Source: DASXKD01 sp963734725 (lineage in GTDB: Bacteria > Actinomycetota > Actinomycetes > Streptosporangiales > Streptosporangiaceae). Taken from it: DNA of 64,000 bases. The notes under the pieces were generated by a model. The model was not told where the DNA came from, searched no databases, and saw only the letters and a program-made list of their open reading frames with translations. Position 1 is the first letter of the stretch. Every line of letters begins with the position of its first letter. Of this stretch, positions 43,655-51,299 are shown piece by piece. Position numbers and translations under genes: made by a program. The stretch is taken from contig CAVTIX010000025.1 in NCBI GenBank assembly GCA_963734725.1, forward strand, positions 124,001-188,000, written 5' to 3'.

Positions 43655-43939
43655 TCAGCGGCCACTGGGCGCCGCGGGCCCCGGCCTTGCGCCCAGCCTG
43701 GACCGTACCTCCTCGGCGCTGAGGTCGTGCAGCTCTTCCAGAATCGCCAGGGCTCGCTACACGGCCTTCGCCGTTGCCTTGTTCCCTGTCGAGCTGTAAA
43801 TTTCCGCGAGGCGGGCCAGCACGCCGCCCGGGAAACCGGCGCTGGCTGCGTGCCCGCTCCGGCGGCCTGTCACGATCGGGCCGCCCGTTTCGTCGTCCTG
43901 GGTGTACCGGCCCCGTGGCCGCGGGGCCGGGGGCGTCAT
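43655..43939 (-). pseudogene. decayed TPR-like C-terminal fragment with in-frame stop
   Basis: The frame reads VLARLAEIYSSTGNKATAKA, then TAG (43757-43759), then RALAILEELHDLSAEEVRSR in the same frame up to TGA at 43655. The helix-turn-helix periodicity is that of a tetratricopeptide tail. No upstream partner domain exists. It is read as a relic. The rest of 43591-44008 shows no gene. Confidence 0.4.
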
Positions 43940-44008
43940 GGCACGCTGAGATCAAGGCGACTTGCGGCGCCCCGCACGCTGAGGCAGGCCCGCGATCATG
44001 GAGGCTCG

Positions 44009-44710
44009 ATGGATCCGATGCCGGAGGACTGGGACCGCGCCGTGGCGGTGGTCGCGCATCCCGATGACCTGGAGTACGGGACGGCGGCGGCGGTCGCCCG
44101 GTGGACCCGGCAGGGACGCGAGGTGGTGTACGTGCTCGCCTCGGCCGGCGAGGCGGGCATCGAGGGCACGGCCCCGGACTTGGTCGGGCCGCTGCGCGAG
44201 CAGGAAGAACGGCGCAGCGCCGGCGTCGTCGGGGTATCCAAGGTGGACTTCCTCGGCCACCGTGACGGGCTCATCGAGTACGGCGTGCCGCTGCGCCGGG
44301 ACATCGCCGCGGCGATCCGGCGGCACCGGCCCGACGTGGTAATCACCATGAGCTTCGACCTGACCTGGGGCGACGAAGGGCCGGTCAACCATTCCGACCA
44401 TCGTGCCGTCGGCCTCGCCACTCTGGATGCCTGCCGGGATGCGGCCAACTCCTGGCTGTTCCCGGACGCGGGCGCGGCCTGGCACGGCGTCAAGTGGATG
44501 TACGTGGCCGCGACGGCGAACCCCACGCATTTCGTGGACGTCACCGACACGATCGACGCGGGCGTGGCGTCGCTGCGCGAGCACAAGGCCTACCTGGACG
44601 GCCTCGGCGGCGACTTCGACCCGGACGACTTCCTGCGCAAGATGGCCGGGTTCGTGGGCCTGGCCGCAGGCTGCGAATATGCCGTAGGGCTGCACCGCTA
44701 CCCGGCCTGA
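44009..44710 (+). CDS. PIG-L family N-acetylglucosaminyl deacetylase-like enzyme
   Basis: 233 residues. The zinc site is VAVVAHPDDLEYGTAAAVAR (HPDD, residues 15-18) with a later His in GPVNHSDHRAVGLATLDA. The pattern ASAGEAGIEGTAPDLVGPLR, REQEERRSAGVVGV is typical of LmbE/PIG-L members, some of which act in mycothiol or antibiotic biosynthesis. ATG at 44009 after ATGGAGG. It stands alone, convergent with the GCS2 gene. Substrate unknown. Confidence 0.92.
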   Translation: MDPMPEDWDRAVAVVAHPDDLEYGTAAAVARWTRQGREVVYVLASAGEAGIEGTAPDLVGPLREQEERRSAGVVGVSKVDFLGHRDGLIEYGVPLRRDIAAAIRRHRPDVVITMSFDLTWGDEGPVNHSDHRAVGLATLDACRDAANSWLFPDAGAAWHGVKWMYVAATANPTHFVDVTDTIDAGVASLREHKAYLDGLGGDFDPDDFLRKMAGFVGLAAGCEYAVGLHRYPA

Positions 44711-44758
44711 GCCGGGCCCGCCGCCCCGGAGCACCCTGCCACTTCGGGGCACGCCCCG

Positions 44759-46237
44759 TCAGGCGACCGGCCAGGTGTGCGCGGGCTCGCCGGTGTTCAT
44801 CAGTTTGAGGTAGCGCTGCGTCATCTCGCGCAGCGCGGTGTCGCGGTCGAGCCCGCACTGCTCCTCCAGGGCGTGCACTGTCTCCGTCTGCCAGGTCGCC
44901 CCGGTGCGGCCGGTAAGGCAGCGCTGCTCGATCACCCCGAGCAGGCGCTCGGCCTCCCGGGTGTCGACGCCGCGGCGGCACAGGCCCTCATAGGCCAGCG
45001 TCAGCAGCCGGCGCAGAGTCAGCTCGGCGGCGGGAACCTCGCCGAGCCCGGGCCAATACAGCCGCGCTTCCAGCCCGTGCCTGGCGCCCTCCATCAGGTT
45101 GTCGCGCGCGGCGGCGAATGACATCTGGGACCAGATCGGCCGTTCCGCCTCGGCGAGCGTGTGGACCAGGCCGTAGTAGAACGCCGCGTTGGCCATGACG
45201 TCGGTGACGGTCGGCCCGGCGGGCAGCACCCGGTTCTCTACCCGCAGGTGCGGCTCCCCGCCGGTCACTGCGTACACGGGCCGGTTCCACCGGTAGACGG
45301 TGCCGTTGTGCAGCGTCAGCTCGGACAGTTCGGGTATCCCCCCGCTGTCGAGTTCGGCCACCGGATCCTCGTCCTCGATGAGGGGCAGCAGCGACGGGAA
45401 GTACCGCAGGTTCTCCTCGAACAGGTCGAACACCGAGGTGATCCAGCGTTCGCCGAACCAGACCCGGGGCCGCACTCCCTGCGCCTGAAGTTCCTCCTGC
45501 CGGGTGTCAATGGCCTGCTCGAACAGCGGGATCCGGGTCTCCTGCCAGAGTTCCCTGCCGAACAGGTACGGCGAGTTCGCCGCGAGCGCGACCTGCACCC
45601 CGGCCACCGCCTGCGCGGCGTTCCAGTAGCTGCCGAACAGGTCCGGGCTCACCTGGAGGTGGCACTGCACGCTGGTGCAGGCGGCCTCCGGCATGATGCT
45701 CGCCACGTGCGTCAGCAGCCGCTCCGGCCCTTCGATGGATATCTGCATCTCTTCGCCGCGGGCCGCGCAGATCTGCTCGTTGAGCAGGTGATACCGGGGG
45801 TTGGGCGACATCGCCTCCTCGGTCGCGTGGTACTCGCGCAGGCTGGGCAGGATGCCGATCATGGCCAGCCGGGCGCCGCACCGGCGGGCGCCTGCGTCGG
45901 CGCGGTTGTAGCTGCCGGTGAGCAGCTGCTCCAAGGCGGCCAGCGCGTCACCGGCCAGCAGCCGCGGCGCCATGTTGACCTCGATGTTGAAGCGCCCAAG
46001 TTCCGGGCTCCAGTCCGGGTCGTTGATCGCGGTGAGCACGTCGGCGTTGCGCATCGCCGGCGAGCCCGCCTCATCCACCAGGTAGAACTCGATCTCCAGG
46101 CCGACCTGCTCCGGGCCAGTGGGGAACTGGGAGTCCCGCAGCATGCGGGCGAGCACGTCCAGGCAACTACGGACCTTCTCGCGGTACCGGCGCCGGTCGG
46201 CCTGACTGACAACGATCGCGGGAACGTCCCTGCCCAT
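44759..46237 (-). CDS. glutamate-cysteine ligase family (GCS2, carboxylate-amine ligase)
   Basis: 492 residues. GCS2 features: QVGLEIEFYLVDEAGSPAMR, GRFNIEVNMAPRLLAGDALA, EAACTSVQCHLQVSPDLFGS, YRWNRPVYAVTGGEPHLRVE and NRVLPAGPTVTD, with active-site acidic and Arg residues of the ATP-grasp-like fold. It forms an amide between a glutamate-like gamma-carboxylate and an amine. Mycothiol users do not need glutathione, so its product may be something else. ATG 46237 follows GGAGGTGGAGGG. Divergent from the DinB gene. Confidence 0.88.
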   Translation of the reverse strand: MGRDVPAIVVSQADRRRYREKVRSCLDVLARMLRDSQFPTGPEQVGLEIEFYLVDEAGSPAMRNADVLTAINDPDWSPELGRFNIEVNMAPRLLAGDALAALEQLLTGSYNRADAGARRCGARLAMIGILPSLREYHATEEAMSPNPRYHLLNEQICAARGEEMQISIEGPERLLTHVASIMPEAACTSVQCHLQVSPDLFGSYWNAAQAVAGVQVALAANSPYLFGRELWQETRIPLFEQAIDTRQEELQAQGVRPRVWFGERWITSVFDLFEENLRYFPSLLPLIEDEDPVAELDSGGIPELSELTLHNGTVYRWNRPVYAVTGGEPHLRVENRVLPAGPTVTDVMANAAFYYGLVHTLAEAERPIWSQMSFAAARDNLMEGARHGLEARLYWPGLGEVPAAELTLRRLLTLAYEGLCRRGVDTREAERLLGVIEQRCLTGRTGATWQTETVHALEEQCGLDRDTALREMTQRYLKLMNTGEPAHTWPVA

Positions 46238-46416
46238 GGGGCCCTCCACCTCCTGAAGCTGGGGCTGGCCTCTCCAACAGACTGACATGCGCTACTCGTC
46301 GTGAATAGACGGGACATTTTCTGCAATACGGAAAAACGCACTGAGCCTGGGCGCCGACACCGGCCGTTTTACCGTGGCGGCCCAGGCGCCGGCCCGGGTT
46401 GCGCCATGATGATCTG

Positions 46417-46902
46417 GTGGAGACCTCGGTAGACGCGGTAGTGAGCTACGTGGACCGCGCTGTGGACCAGATGGCCGCAATTGTCACCGAACTCGGTGAT
46501 GATCTGGCTAACCGCAAGCCGGTGCTGCCGGGTTCGAATTCGCCTTATGCGATCTTCCGACATTGCCTTGGCGTCATGGAATTCTGGGGCGGGAAAGTAG
46601 TAGCGGGACGTGAGATAACCAGGGATAGAGACGCGGAGTTCCGCGCCCACGGCCCGGTCGCAGGCCTGGCCGCCGCGACGGGCGACGCGAAGCGCAGGTT
46701 CCGAGCCGACGCGGCCACGGCCGAGTTCGCGGCGCCGCCACGTGGCGGGACGGATGACGACATGAGCGCGGATGAGCTGGAGTTCACCTCGCAGGGCCAT
46801 GCGCTGCTGCACGTGCTGGAGGAGGTCACCCAGCACCTTGGGCAGATGGAGCTGACCCGCGACGTCCTGCGGGCCGCGGCCGCGGGGCCCACCCCTGGCT
46901 AG
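46417..46902 (+). CDS. DinB/DUF664 (mycothiol-dependent maleylpyruvate isomerase-like) protein
   Basis: 161 residues, four-helix DinB fold: VDAVVSYVDRAVDQMAAIVT, SPYAIFRHCLGVMEFWGG (His ligand), then GHALLHVLEEVTQHLGQMEL with the later metal His residues. Such proteins are thiol-dependent, often mycothiol-dependent, metalloenzymes. Start is uncertain: GTG 46417 (VETSVDAVV) is preferred, a TTG at 46399 is also in frame. Its 3' end abuts the truncated MerR gene on the other strand. Substrate unknown. Confidence 0.8.
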   Translation: METSVDAVVSYVDRAVDQMAAIVTELGDDLANRKPVLPGSNSPYAIFRHCLGVMEFWGGKVVAGREITRDRDAEFRAHGPVAGLAAATGDAKRRFRADAATAEFAAPPRGGTDDDMSADELEFTSQGHALLHVLEEVTQHLGQMELTRDVLRAAAAGPTPG

Positions 46903-47119
46903 AGGGCTGACGCCATCCGGCGGACGGCAGTGGCATGCCGAGCCGGCGCAGCCAGGCGACCAGCTGGGCCCGCTCGAGTTGGGCCGGATCGTAAAACCGG
47001 TAGCCGGACGCCGGGTCCACCAACGCGGGCGGCAGCAGCCCGAGTTCGTCGTACAGCCGCAGCGCCTTCGGGGTCAGCCGGGTGGCACGGGCGAACGCGC
47101 CAATCGACAGCAACCGCAC
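46826..47119 (-). pseudogene. MerR-family HTH, truncated after the DNA-binding domain
   Basis: From GTG 47119, with GGGAGG upstream, the first 64 residues are a good MerR winged helix: RLLSIGAFARATRLTPKALR, LYDELGLLPPALVDPASGYR and FYDPAQLERAQLVAWLRRLG. Beyond GMPL (about 46928) the sequence becomes unrelated and the frame runs into the 3' end of the DinB gene. No alternative frame restores a MerR coiled coil or ligand domain. It is therefore a truncated regulator, not a frameshift. Confidence 0.75.
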
Positions 47120-47265
47120 GCCAACCTCCCATCCCGGGGCCATGCCCGGTGTACCCGATGCTGCGGCTTTCCCCAAGGGCAGAGTCAAACCCAGCCGCCG
47201 GCGAAGCGCAGGGAGGCCGGGCACGGCGAAAAGGCGGGCGGAGCGGGGGCGGTGAGCGGACGTGG

Positions 47266-47985
47266 CTAGCGCAGGTCGCCCGACAGGTACCGGTCCAGGT
47301 TGGGCGCGATCGCGGCGACCAGATCGTCGGAACTGACCTGCGTCAGCGGCGGGAGTTCCAGCACGTACCTGGTCATGCCCAGGCCCAGCACCTGGCTGGC
47401 GACCAGCGCCGCGCGGTACCCGGCGTCCTCCGCCGCGGCGTCGGGAGCGGCCTGCCGGGCCGCCGCGGCCAGCGGGCCGATGATGGCCCCGGCGAGGAAC
47501 TCCCGCAGCATGATGACGGCTTGCTCGCTGGTGGGGGCCGACCGCAGCAGCCCGAGGAACGTGGCGCGCATCTCGGCCACCTCCCAGACCCCGAGCACGG
47601 TCCGCAGCAGATGCTCCCCGAGGCTCCGGTCCTGGCCGCGCGCCCCCGGCGCGAGCGCGGCCTCGAGCACCTCCCGCGGGTTCACCGGCAGCCGCATCGC
47701 CGCGGCGAACAACTGCTCCTTGCTGCCGTAGAAATGGTGCACCAGGGCCGCGTCCACGCCGGCGTCGGCCGCGATCTTCCGGATCGTGGTGCGGTCGTAC
47801 CCCAGATCCCCGAACCGGGCCCGCGCCGCGGCCAGGATCGCCTCCCGGGTGCCGCTGTCGCCGCCCCGGCGGCCACTCCGCCCGGCTCTCCCGGGGCGGG
47901 TCTGGCTGGGAGCATCGGCCGCGACCGGACTTTCGCTGCGCCTGGCCCGCCCCGGGCGGCGCGTCTCGTTAGGGATGCCGGTCAC
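47266..47985 (-). CDS. TetR family regulator of the ABC exporter operon
   Basis: 239 residues. After a 43-residue basic N-terminal extension the HTH reads GTREAILAAARARFGDLGYD, RTTIRKIAADAGVDAALVHH and FYGSKEQLFAAAM. The C-terminal domain (LLRTVLGVWEVAEMRATFLG, IIGPLAAAA, LVASQVLGLGMTRYVLELPP) is of the TetR_C type. GTG at 47985 overlaps the ATPase gene stop by 17 bases, so it is the fourth gene of the operon 50993-47266 and probably represses its promoter through the operators at 51018-51052. Confidence 0.88.
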   Translation of the reverse strand: MTGIPNETRRPGRARRSESPVAADAPSQTRPGRAGRSGRRGGDSGTREAILAAARARFGDLGYDRTTIRKIAADAGVDAALVHHFYGSKEQLFAAAMRLPVNPREVLEAALAPGARGQDRSLGEHLLRTVLGVWEVAEMRATFLGLLRSAPTSEQAVIMLREFLAGAIIGPLAAAARQAAPDAAAEDAGYRAALVASQVLGLGMTRYVLELPPLTQVSSDDLVAAIAPNLDRYLSGDLR

Positions 47986-48862
47986 GATGGCCCTCCGTTT
48001 GGCCAGAAGAAAGGGTGAGCTCGAAGAAGCGCTCTTCCAGGGTGGCGGGCGCGGACGTGACCGCGGCGGGGAGATCCCCGAGCGCACGGCGCACGGCGTC
48101 CGGCGGCGCGCCGGGGACTCGCAGCGTGCGCCCGACCAGGGCGACCGGCAGGCCCGCCGCTTCCAGGGCCGCGAACGCCGCCGCCCAGGACCCGGCCTCC
48201 ACCACGCTGATCCTTGTGTCGCCGGTGATCTCCCGGGCGGTGCCGCGGGCCACCACGCGGCCCGCCGCCATGATCACCAGCCGGTCGCACTCGCCGGCCT
48301 CGTCCATGTAGTGGGTGGTGACCAGGACGCCCGCGCCGGCCACCGCGGCGCCCGCGACCGTCTCCCATAGCCGGGCCCGGGCCAGCGGGTCTACGCCCGA
48401 GGTCGGCTCGTCCAGGACGAGCAGGTCGGGCCGGTGGGCGAGGGCCTCCGCGAACGCCGCTGTGCGCTGGACCCCGAGCGGTAGCGCGCCGGTCACGGTG
48501 CCGCGGTAGCGGCGCAGCGGCGCGGGCACGGCTGCGGCCTCGGGCCCCTCGCCGTACGCCGCCGCAGAGAAGGCGAGGTTCTCGGCCAGGGTGAGGTCCT
48601 CGTACAAGCCCAGCCCCTGGGGCACGTACCCGATCCGCCGCCGGGTGTGCCGCGACGGCGGCTCACCGAACAACCGGATCTCACCGCCGGAGGGGCGCAG
48701 CAGGCCCAGCAGCAGCCGGATCAGGGTCGTCTTCCCGGCGCCGTTCGCGCCGAGCAAGCCGACCACCTCACCCGGGCGGACTTCCAAGTTGACCCGGTCC
48801 ACCGCGACGAAGCGCCCGAAGGCACGGGTCACCGCGACGGCTTGGGCGGGCAGCTCGGTCAC
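47969..48862 (-). CDS. ABC transporter ATPase with degenerate signature motif
   Basis: 297 residues. Walker A is intact (VVGLLGANGAGKTTLIRLLL), Walker B intact (LLVLDEPTSGVDPLARARLW) and the H-loop intact (VLVTTHYMDEAGECDR). The signature motif, normally LSGGQ, reads GALPLGVQRTAAFAEAL. It overlaps the upstream ATPase by four bases (48859-48862). Together with that partner and the permease it forms an ABC-2-type exporter, similar in layout to YbhF-type systems where two ATPase halves work together. Confidence 0.9.
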   Translation of the reverse strand: MTELPAQAVAVTRAFGRFVAVDRVNLEVRPGEVVGLLGANGAGKTTLIRLLLGLLRPSGGEIRLFGEPPSRHTRRRIGYVPQGLGLYEDLTLAENLAFSAAAYGEGPEAAAVPAPLRRYRGTVTGALPLGVQRTAAFAEALAHRPDLLVLDEPTSGVDPLARARLWETVAGAAVAGAGVLVTTHYMDEAGECDRLVIMAAGRVVARGTAREITGDTRISVVEAGSWAAAFAALEAAGLPVALVGRTLRVPGAPPDAVRRALGDLPAAVTSAPATLEERFFELTLSSGQTEGHRDRHP

Positions 48863-49830
48863 CGGGCCTCCTGTCCGGCCGGGACGAGGGCCAGCTCCCG
48901 GGCCAGGATGGCGACGGTGACCGCGTCCTGGAGGTCGGGAGCAACCACGTCCTGGCGGCCGGGCGCCACCACGCCCTGGCGGCCGGGCGCCACCACGTCC
49001 TGGCGGCCGGGCGCCACCACGCCCTGGCGGCCGGGCGCGGCCGCGCCGGCGGTCTCGGGTCCAGCGGGGTCCCAGACCCGCCAGCGGCCGTCCCGGCGCC
49101 AGGCGCGCCTGCCCGCCTCGCCGGCGGGGCGCTCGCTGGTGATGGTCAGCGTGCCCGGCATCGCGGCCACGATCTGCTCCGCCGTTCCACCTGCGAGCAC
49201 CGTGCCCGCGTCGAGGACGAGCACGTCGTGGGCCCGCTCAGCCTCGTCGAGGTAACTAGTTGCCAGCACGACCGCTGCCCCGCCGGCGGCCGCGCGGGCG
49301 ATCAGCCACCACAGGTCGGCCCGGCTGACCGGGTCCACGCCGGTGGTCGGCTCGTCGAGCACCAGAAGGTCCGGGCGGTGCAGCATGGCGGCGATCACGC
49401 CCAGCTTCTGGCGCATGCCACCGGACAGCTGTCCGGCAAGCCGGTCCGCCACCCGGTCCAGCCCGGCCCGCCCGAGGAGCTCCGCGCTGCGCTCGCGTGC
49501 CTGCTGCGGCGGGACCCGGTAGGCCGCGGCGCGGAACGCCAGGTTCTCCGTGACCGACAGGTCGGGGTAGACGCCCGAGCCGGCCGACAGGTACCCGGTC
49601 GCAATCCGGGCGGGCCGCCTGACCCGCCCGCCGTCCGGGGCGAGCGCGCCGGCCAGGCAGCGGAGCAGGGTAGTGCGGCCCGCTCCGTCGCCGCCGACAA
49701 CCGCGCTCACCCGGCCCGGTTCGGCACGGAACCACACGTGGTCGAGAGCCAGAGTCTCCCCGAACCGGACGCACACGTCTTCGGTGCCCCACCAGTCCCC
49801 GGCGCTCCCGGCCACGCCCGGCGCGGTCAC
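48859..49830 (-). CDS. ABC transporter ATPase with degenerate Walker A and H-loop
   Basis: 323 residues. Walker A reads VVGGDGAGRTTLLRCLAGA, with Arg in place of the catalytic Lys. The signature is intact (QLSGGMRQKLGVIAAMLHRP), Walker B intact (LLVLDEPTTGVDPVSRADLW), and the H-loop has Ser for His (VVLATSYLDEAERAHDV). The C-terminal tail carries four 24-bp repeats (APGRQGVV/DVV). Four-base overlaps on both sides tie it to the permease and the second ATPase. The defects are complementary to those of its partner (see findings). Confidence 0.9.
   Translation of the reverse strand: MTAPGVAGSAGDWWGTEDVCVRFGETLALDHVWFRAEPGRVSAVVGGDGAGRTTLLRCLAGALAPDGGRVRRPARIATGYLSAGSGVYPDLSVTENLAFRAAAYRVPPQQARERSAELLGRAGLDRVADRLAGQLSGGMRQKLGVIAAMLHRPDLLVLDEPTTGVDPVSRADLWWLIARAAAGGAAVVLATSYLDEAERAHDVLVLDAGTVLAGGTAEQIVAAMPGTLTITSERPAGEAGRRAWRRDGRWRVWDPAGPETAGAAAPGRQGVVAPGRQDVVAPGRQGVVAPGRQDVVAPDLQDAVTVAILARELALVPAGQEAR
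48941..49036. repeat. four 24-bp tandem repeats in the ABC ATPase tail
   Basis: Units around CCACCACGTCCTGGCGGCCG, alternating a T and a C at one position, encode APGRQDVV and APGRQGVV octapeptides on the minus strand. The length keeps the frame. Confidence 0.85.
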
Positions 49831-50993
49831 CCGGCGCTCCGGGCGCTCGGCGTGCCCGCTGCGCTCGCCGCGGTTGGGGCGCTGCGGGCGCTGTCCGGGC
49901 CCCGGGGGCTCCCCGCGCCCCGGCGCGGCGCAGCGGGCGCGAGGTCCGCCCGGAAGCGCAGGCTGGCCAGGGTGAACACGACCGCGCCGAGCAGCGCCAA
50001 GAGGACGAACGGCTGCCAGAGCGGGCCGAGCGGCTCGGCCCGGAGCATCACGCCGCGGGCGATCTCGTTGAAGTAGGTCAGCGGGAGGAGGTAGGAGATC
50101 CAGCGCACCCCGACCGCGATCGAGGACAGCGGGAAGATCAGGCCAGACAGCAGGATCTGCGGCAGCGTGACCATGAGCGCGAGCTGGATGGCCTGGCCCT
50201 GGTTCTCCGACACGCTGGAGATCAGCACCCCGAGGCCGAGCGTGACGAACAGGAACAGCACCGCCCCAAGGGCGAAGACCGCGAGCGAGCCGCGGAACGG
50301 CACCCCGAACAGGCCGACCCCGATGCTCACGACGATGGCCAGGTCCAGGGCCGCCACGGCGAAGTAGGGCCCGATCTTGCCGAGGAACACGTCGCGCGGC
50401 TTGAGCGGCATCACCGCGAGCTGTTCCAGCGTCCCGGACTGGCGCTCACGGACCACCCCCAGGCTGGTGATGATCGTGCCGACGAAGACGAGCACCACCC
50501 CGGCCAGGCCGGGGATCATGATGTCCGAGGTGTTCAGCTCGGGGTTGTAGAGCACGGTGACGACGGGCTGGGGCTGGCTGCCGGGCGGGCTCGCCTGCCC
50601 GCCGGCCGGACCGTTGACCGCGGCCTTGGCCGCGGCCGCGGATAGTTCGGCGATCGCCGCCTTGGCGGTGAAGAGCTGGCTGCCGTCGATCAGCACTTGC
50701 GGCCGCCCGTTCCCGGTGACCACGGCCACGGCCGCGTTACCGTTCCGCAGCTGTTGTTCCGCCCAGGCCCGGCCTTGCGCTGGCGCCGTGGCGGTCACGT
50801 GGAACGGCTCGCCAACCAGGTGCGCGACCTGCCCCGCCTCGGGTCCGGCGGCGACGGTGGGGATGGTGGTCACGTCGAAGCTCGCCGCGTAGCCGAACAC
50901 GATGAGCAGGACCACCGGCATCACGATCATCATGGCGAGCGTGCGGCGGTCGCGCCGTAGCTGCCGGAACTCCTTCACGATCATCGCCCACAT
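49827..50993 (-). CDS. ABC-2 type transporter permease
   Basis: 388 residues. N-terminal VKEFRQLRRDRRTLAMMIVM and a first membrane helix (VVLLIVFGYAASFDV) are typical; a large extracellular loop (about 45-170) follows, then five helices including IMIPGLAGVVLVFVGTIITS, VRERQSGTLEQLAVMPLKPR (the ABC-2 motif) and LPLTYFNEIARGVMLR. The C-terminal 45 residues are Pro/Ala-rich. It is the first gene of the operon and its ATG follows CGAGGAGCG. Exported substrate unknown; daunorubicin-type drugs are usual for the class. Confidence 0.92.
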   Translation of the reverse strand: MWAMIVKEFRQLRRDRRTLAMMIVMPVVLLIVFGYAASFDVTTIPTVAAGPEAGQVAHLVGEPFHVTATAPAQGRAWAEQQLRNGNAAVAVVTGNGRPQVLIDGSQLFTAKAAIAELSAAAAKAAVNGPAGGQASPPGSQPQPVVTVLYNPELNTSDIMIPGLAGVVLVFVGTIITSLGVVRERQSGTLEQLAVMPLKPRDVFLGKIGPYFAVAALDLAIVVSIGVGLFGVPFRGSLAVFALGAVLFLFVTLGLGVLISSVSENQGQAIQLALMVTLPQILLSGLIFPLSSIAVGVRWISYLLPLTYFNEIARGVMLRAEPLGPLWQPFVLLALLGAVVFTLASLRFRADLAPAAPRRGAGSPRGPDSARSAPTAASAAGTPSARSAG

Positions 50994-51017
50994 GGCGCGC
51001 TCCTCGGGCCTGCCGAT

Positions 51018-51052
51018 TTCAACGTGTGTTGAATTCTACGAGCGTTGAATTC
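51018..51052. promoter_or_regulatory. operator cluster upstream of the ABC exporter operon
   Basis: TTCAAC-gtgt-GTTGAA (51018-51033) is an inverted repeat and the half-site GTGTTGAATTCT is repeated as GCGTTGAATTCT 16 bases further on. It lies 25-60 bases upstream of the permease start in an AT-rich pocket. The operon's own TetR gene makes autoregulation through these sites likely. Confidence 0.6.
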
Positions 51053-51163
51053 TCCGGGTCAACCGGCCGCCGAAGCGATGCCGGCGTCGCCACGGGCATG
51101 GTTGGGCGTTTGCTTTCGGTGGCTGGACAGCAAGCGCCCAGCCACGAAGGCCGGCTCGCGCCG

Positions 51164-51299
51164 GATGGTGGCGGGGCGGTCAGTGGACGGTGGCGGGGCG
51201 GTCAGTGGACGGTGGCAGAGGCGGTCAGCCGACGGTGGCAGAGGCGGTCAGCCGACGGTGGCAGAGGCGGTCAGCCGACGGTGGCAGAGGCGGTCAGCG
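51164..51299. repeat. six 22/23-bp tandem repeats at the 3' end of the MATE gene
   Basis: Two 22-bp and four 23-bp units, all with the core GGCGGTCAG. Units begin at 51164, 51186, 51208, 51231, 51254 and 51277. The last contains the MATE stop codon (51294-51296), so every unit carries a copy of the stop triplet on the minus strand. The array occupies the non-coding side. Confidence 0.9.

Noticed and set aside
43259..44008. N-terminal extension of the PIG-L frame
   Set aside because: The open frame continues 250 codons upstream, but runs antisense through DUF3048 and is low complexity. The ATG at 44009 with a ribosome site is the family start.
51164..51299. CRISPR array
   Set aside because: Repeats are directly abutting 22/23-bp units without unique spacers and no cas gene is present. 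The same holds for 16995-17117.
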